Notes under the pieces: model-generated
The model's input: the letters and a program-made list of their open reading frames with translations, nothing else
Told to the model about the DNA's origin: nothing
Databases searched by the model: none
From: Gammaproteobacteria bacterium
GTDB lineage: Bacteria > Pseudomonadota > Gammaproteobacteria > Acidiferrobacterales > Sulfurifustaceae
Direction of reading: 5' to 3'
Length of the DNA stretch: 64,000 nucleotides
Assembly: GCA_004298065.1 (NCBI GenBank)
Contig: SCRL01000078.1
Coordinates: 40,484 to 104,483, forward strand
Position numbers and translations under genes: made by a program
Shown: one piece after another, positions 62,242 to 64,000 of the stretch
How positions within the stretch are numbered: position 1 is the stretch's first letter
Layout of the letters: each line of letters begins with the position of its first letter

Positions 62242-62892
62242 TCAACGCTGCCGCAATTCGAGCTTGTCGCCCTCGCGCGTCATGTCGAGCTGGCCGAGGA
62301 ACGACATCCCGAGCAGCGGCTGCTGCGGGAACTTTCCCTCGATGACACTGGCGTCCACGTTGTGCAGCGTGATCTCCCCCACCTGCACCTTGGCGATCTT
62401 CACGGCGTAGCTGCGCGCCATGCCGCTCGCGGTCGAAACGATCTCCTGCCTGCCGGTGCTTTTGTAGTCGATGCCGGCGCGGGCGGCGACCTGGCTGTTG
62501 ATGGCGATGATGGTGGCGCCCGTGTCCACCAGAAACTTGACCGCCGCGTCGTTGATATAGCCGTCGGCGAAAAAGTGCGCGCCGCCGCCGGCGTAAAGCG
62601 TGACCAGCCCTTTCCCACCGACCGAGGCGGCGACCACCATGCCGAGGCGCAGCACCTGGGTTTTGCCGTCGATCGCCACGGTCGCGGTTTCCGCTTTCGT
62701 GTCGGTTTCGACCAGCTTCACGCCTTCGGGGCTGGTCTCGCCGACCTTGAGCACGCGGCGGGCGCCGTCCACGAGGACGATGGCCTTGTCCTTAAACAGC
62801 GCCTGCAGCGTGAGCTTGGTGTCCGCACCAACGGAGTGCGCGGCGACCAGCAGCGACAGCGCCATGAGAATCCTTCCAAGTGGAAACCGCAT
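62242..62892 (-). CDS. retropepsin-like aspartic protease (TIGR02281 type)
   Basis: The 216-residue secreted protein has a signal peptide (LGRILMALSLLVAAHSVGA), an SH3-like N-terminal part and a retropepsin domain with catalytic FLVDTGATIIAIN and the second conserved motif PLLGMSFLGQLDM. Such single-domain enzymes dimerise. It leads a three-gene run with DUF423 and TerC genes. Confidence 0.9.
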   Translation of the reverse strand: MRFPLGRILMALSLLVAAHSVGADTKLTLQALFKDKAIVLVDGARRVLKVGETSPEGVKLVETDTKAETATVAIDGKTQVLRLGMVVAASVGGKGLVTLYAGGGAHFFADGYINDAAVKFLVDTGATIIAINSQVAARAGIDYKSTGRQEIVSTASGMARSYAVKIAKVQVGEITLHNVDASVIEGKFPQQPLLGMSFLGQLDMTREGDKLELRQR

Positions 62893-62935
62893 CGTAGTTA
62901 TTCCGAATTTCCGTCACGGACTATAAAATCCGCGC

Positions 62936-63640
62936 ATGAACGAAATCCTTATCTTCCGCCACGTGCCCCACGAGGGGCCGGGCTATCTCGGCGACTATCT
63001 GAACCATCACCGCCTCCCCTGGCGCCTGGTCCGCATCGACCAGGGCGACCCGGTTCCCGATAGCTTAGACGGAATTCCCGGGCTGGTCTTCATGGGCGGA
63101 CCGATGAGCGTGAACGACCCGCTGCCGTGGATTCCCAAGGTGACCGACCTGATCCGCAAGGCCGTGGCGGCCGACCTGCCGGTGCTCGGCCATTGCCTCG
63201 GGGGACAATTAATAAGTAAGGCGCTCGGCGGCGTCATCACGAAAACCCCGGTCAAGGAAATCGGCTGGCTGCCAGTGCAGCGGGTGGACGGGCCTGTGGC
63301 CAACGACTGGCTCGACGGCCTGCCGCCCGAGTTCGAGGTGTATCACTGGCACGGCGAGACCTTTTCCATCCCGCCCGGCGCGACGCGCATTCTGGAATCG
63401 CGCAACTGCGCCAACCAGGCGTACGTCATCGGCAAGACCTTGGGCTTCCAGTGCCACGTCGAGATGACCGCCGACATGGTGCGCGAATGGGCGCGCACCG
63501 GCGGCGACGAAATCGCGCGCCCCTCGCCCACGGTGCAAAGCGAATCGCAGATGACCGCCGATCTCGACGCGCACGTGCAACGGCTGCAAGCCATGGCCGA
63601 CAAGCTCTACGACCGCTGGATCAAGGGAATCAAGCACTGA
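62936..63640 (+). CDS. class I glutamine amidotransferase-like protein
   Basis: The 234-residue protein has the GATase I fold: LVFMGGPMSVNDPLPWI, nucleophile elbow LGHCLGGQLIS with Cys, and the His-x-Glu pair in GFQCHVEMTADMV. It resembles GMP-synthase-like proteins such as YfeJ; the acceptor substrate is unknown. It is intact, unlike the decayed family member at 14990-15238. The symporter gene follows by one base. Confidence 0.9.
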   Translation: MNEILIFRHVPHEGPGYLGDYLNHHRLPWRLVRIDQGDPVPDSLDGIPGLVFMGGPMSVNDPLPWIPKVTDLIRKAVAADLPVLGHCLGGQLISKALGGVITKTPVKEIGWLPVQRVDGPVANDWLDGLPPEFEVYHWHGETFSIPPGATRILESRNCANQAYVIGKTLGFQCHVEMTADMVREWARTGGDEIARPSPTVQSESQMTADLDAHVQRLQAMADKLYDRWIKGIKH

Positions 63641-63641
63641 C

Positions 63642-64000
63642 ATGCAGAACGGCGCGCTGCTCGGCATCGCCGCGTACGTTCTCGCCCAGCTCGTCATCGT
63701 ATTTCTGGTCGCGCGCCGCGTGCGCGGGGAGTCGGACTACCTCCTCGCTGGCCGGCGCTTCGGCATGGGGCTCGCGACCTTTACCATCTTCGCCACCTGG
63801 TTCGGCGCCGAGACCTGCATCGGCGCCGCCGGCGCCGTATATAAGGACGGGCTCGGCGGCAGCACCGCCGATCCTTTCGGCTACGCCGTATGCCTGTTCC
63901 TCATGGGCGCGGTGTTCGCGATTCCGCTGTGGCGCCGCGGTCTGACCACGCTCGCCGATCTTTACCGCCAGCGCTTCTCGCCCGGCGTCGAACGGCTCGC
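63642..64000 (+). CDS. sodium:solute symporter family protein, N-terminal part
   Basis: The frame from the ATG at 63642 stays open to the window edge (119 codons). It has the SSS family start: a first helix (LLGIAAYVLAQLVIVFLVAR), the SDYLLAGRRFG motif, then helices with FTIFATWFGAETCIGAAGAV. The substrate cannot be told from this part. The gene is cut by the window end. Confidence 0.85.
   Translation, partial: MQNGALLGIAAYVLAQLVIVFLVARRVRGESDYLLAGRRFGMGLATFTIFATWFGAETCIGAAGAVYKDGLGGSTADPFGYAVCLFLMGAVFAIPLWRRGLTTLADLYRQRFSPGVERL

Overview
The window is GC-rich, densely packed proteobacterial DNA. It looks like a facultatively anaerobic, probably chemolithotrophic gammaproteobacterium: it combines N2O reduction, two different NiFe hydrogenases with a full maturation set, polyphosphate metabolism and the gene order xseB-ispA-dxs. 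The taxonomic guess is inference from gene content only.

Layout. (1) 1-9.5 kb: a complete clade I nos cluster on the minus strand (nosZ, a PilJ-domain gene, nosR-D-F-Y-L). Separate FNR/DNR-type promoters precede nosZ and nosR. (2) 9.7-14.8 kb: a tripartite exporter (membrane fusion protein, ABC permease, ATPase, outer-membrane factor) behind a small secreted protein. (3) 15-19.4 kb: a TetR-led operon ending in a decayed amidotransferase, and a divergent OmpR/EnvZ-type two-component pair. The exporter operon and the TetR operon share a duplicated leader of about 125 bp, each copy carrying a near-perfect RstA-type box. (4) 19.4-21.3 kb: a cytochrome b-ferredoxin-flavin reductase fusion under its own FNR-type box. 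(5) 21.4-25.4 kb: housekeeping xseB-ispA-dxs and folE2. (6) 25.4-29.7 kb: a group 3b NAD(P)-linked hydrogenase operon. (7) 29.8-31.8 kb: a BON lipoprotein, a UPF0114 protein and a diguanylate cyclase. (8) 32-39.9 kb: a nine-gene V/A-type ATPase operon. (9) 39.9-46.2 kb: a group 1e (Isp-type) uptake hydrogenase operon, almost contiguous with the ATPase operon and on the same strand. (10) 46.2-52.3 kb: divergent hypC-A-B-C2-D-X, a c-type cytochrome and a UbiA prenyltransferase. (11) 52.3-53.1 kb: non-coding inverted-repeat element. (12) 53.1-58.3 kb: an SPW protein, a two-domain PPK2 kinase, hypF and hypE. (13) 58.3-60.7 kb: a recombination-prone stretch after hypE with a methyltransferase, a duplicated hypE tail, direct repeats and AT-rich orphan genes. 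(14) 60.5-64 kb: flavin reductase, TerC, DUF423, aspartic protease, amidotransferase and a truncated symporter.

How it fits together. Four FNR/DNR-type palindromes (TTGA[C/T]-N4-[A/G]TCAA) lie upstream of nosR, nosZ, the cytochrome b fusion and between the hyn and hyp operons. The simplest reading is one oxygen- or NO-responsive regulon in which H2 oxidation by the group 1e enzyme feeds the quinone pool that supports N2O respiration. The box between hyn and hyp lies exactly midway between the two start codons, which predicts leaderless transcripts in both directions. The most unusual items are the three-part cytochrome b fusion, the possible hydrogenase-ATPase co-transcription unit, and the cassette-like repeats at the 3' end of hypE.
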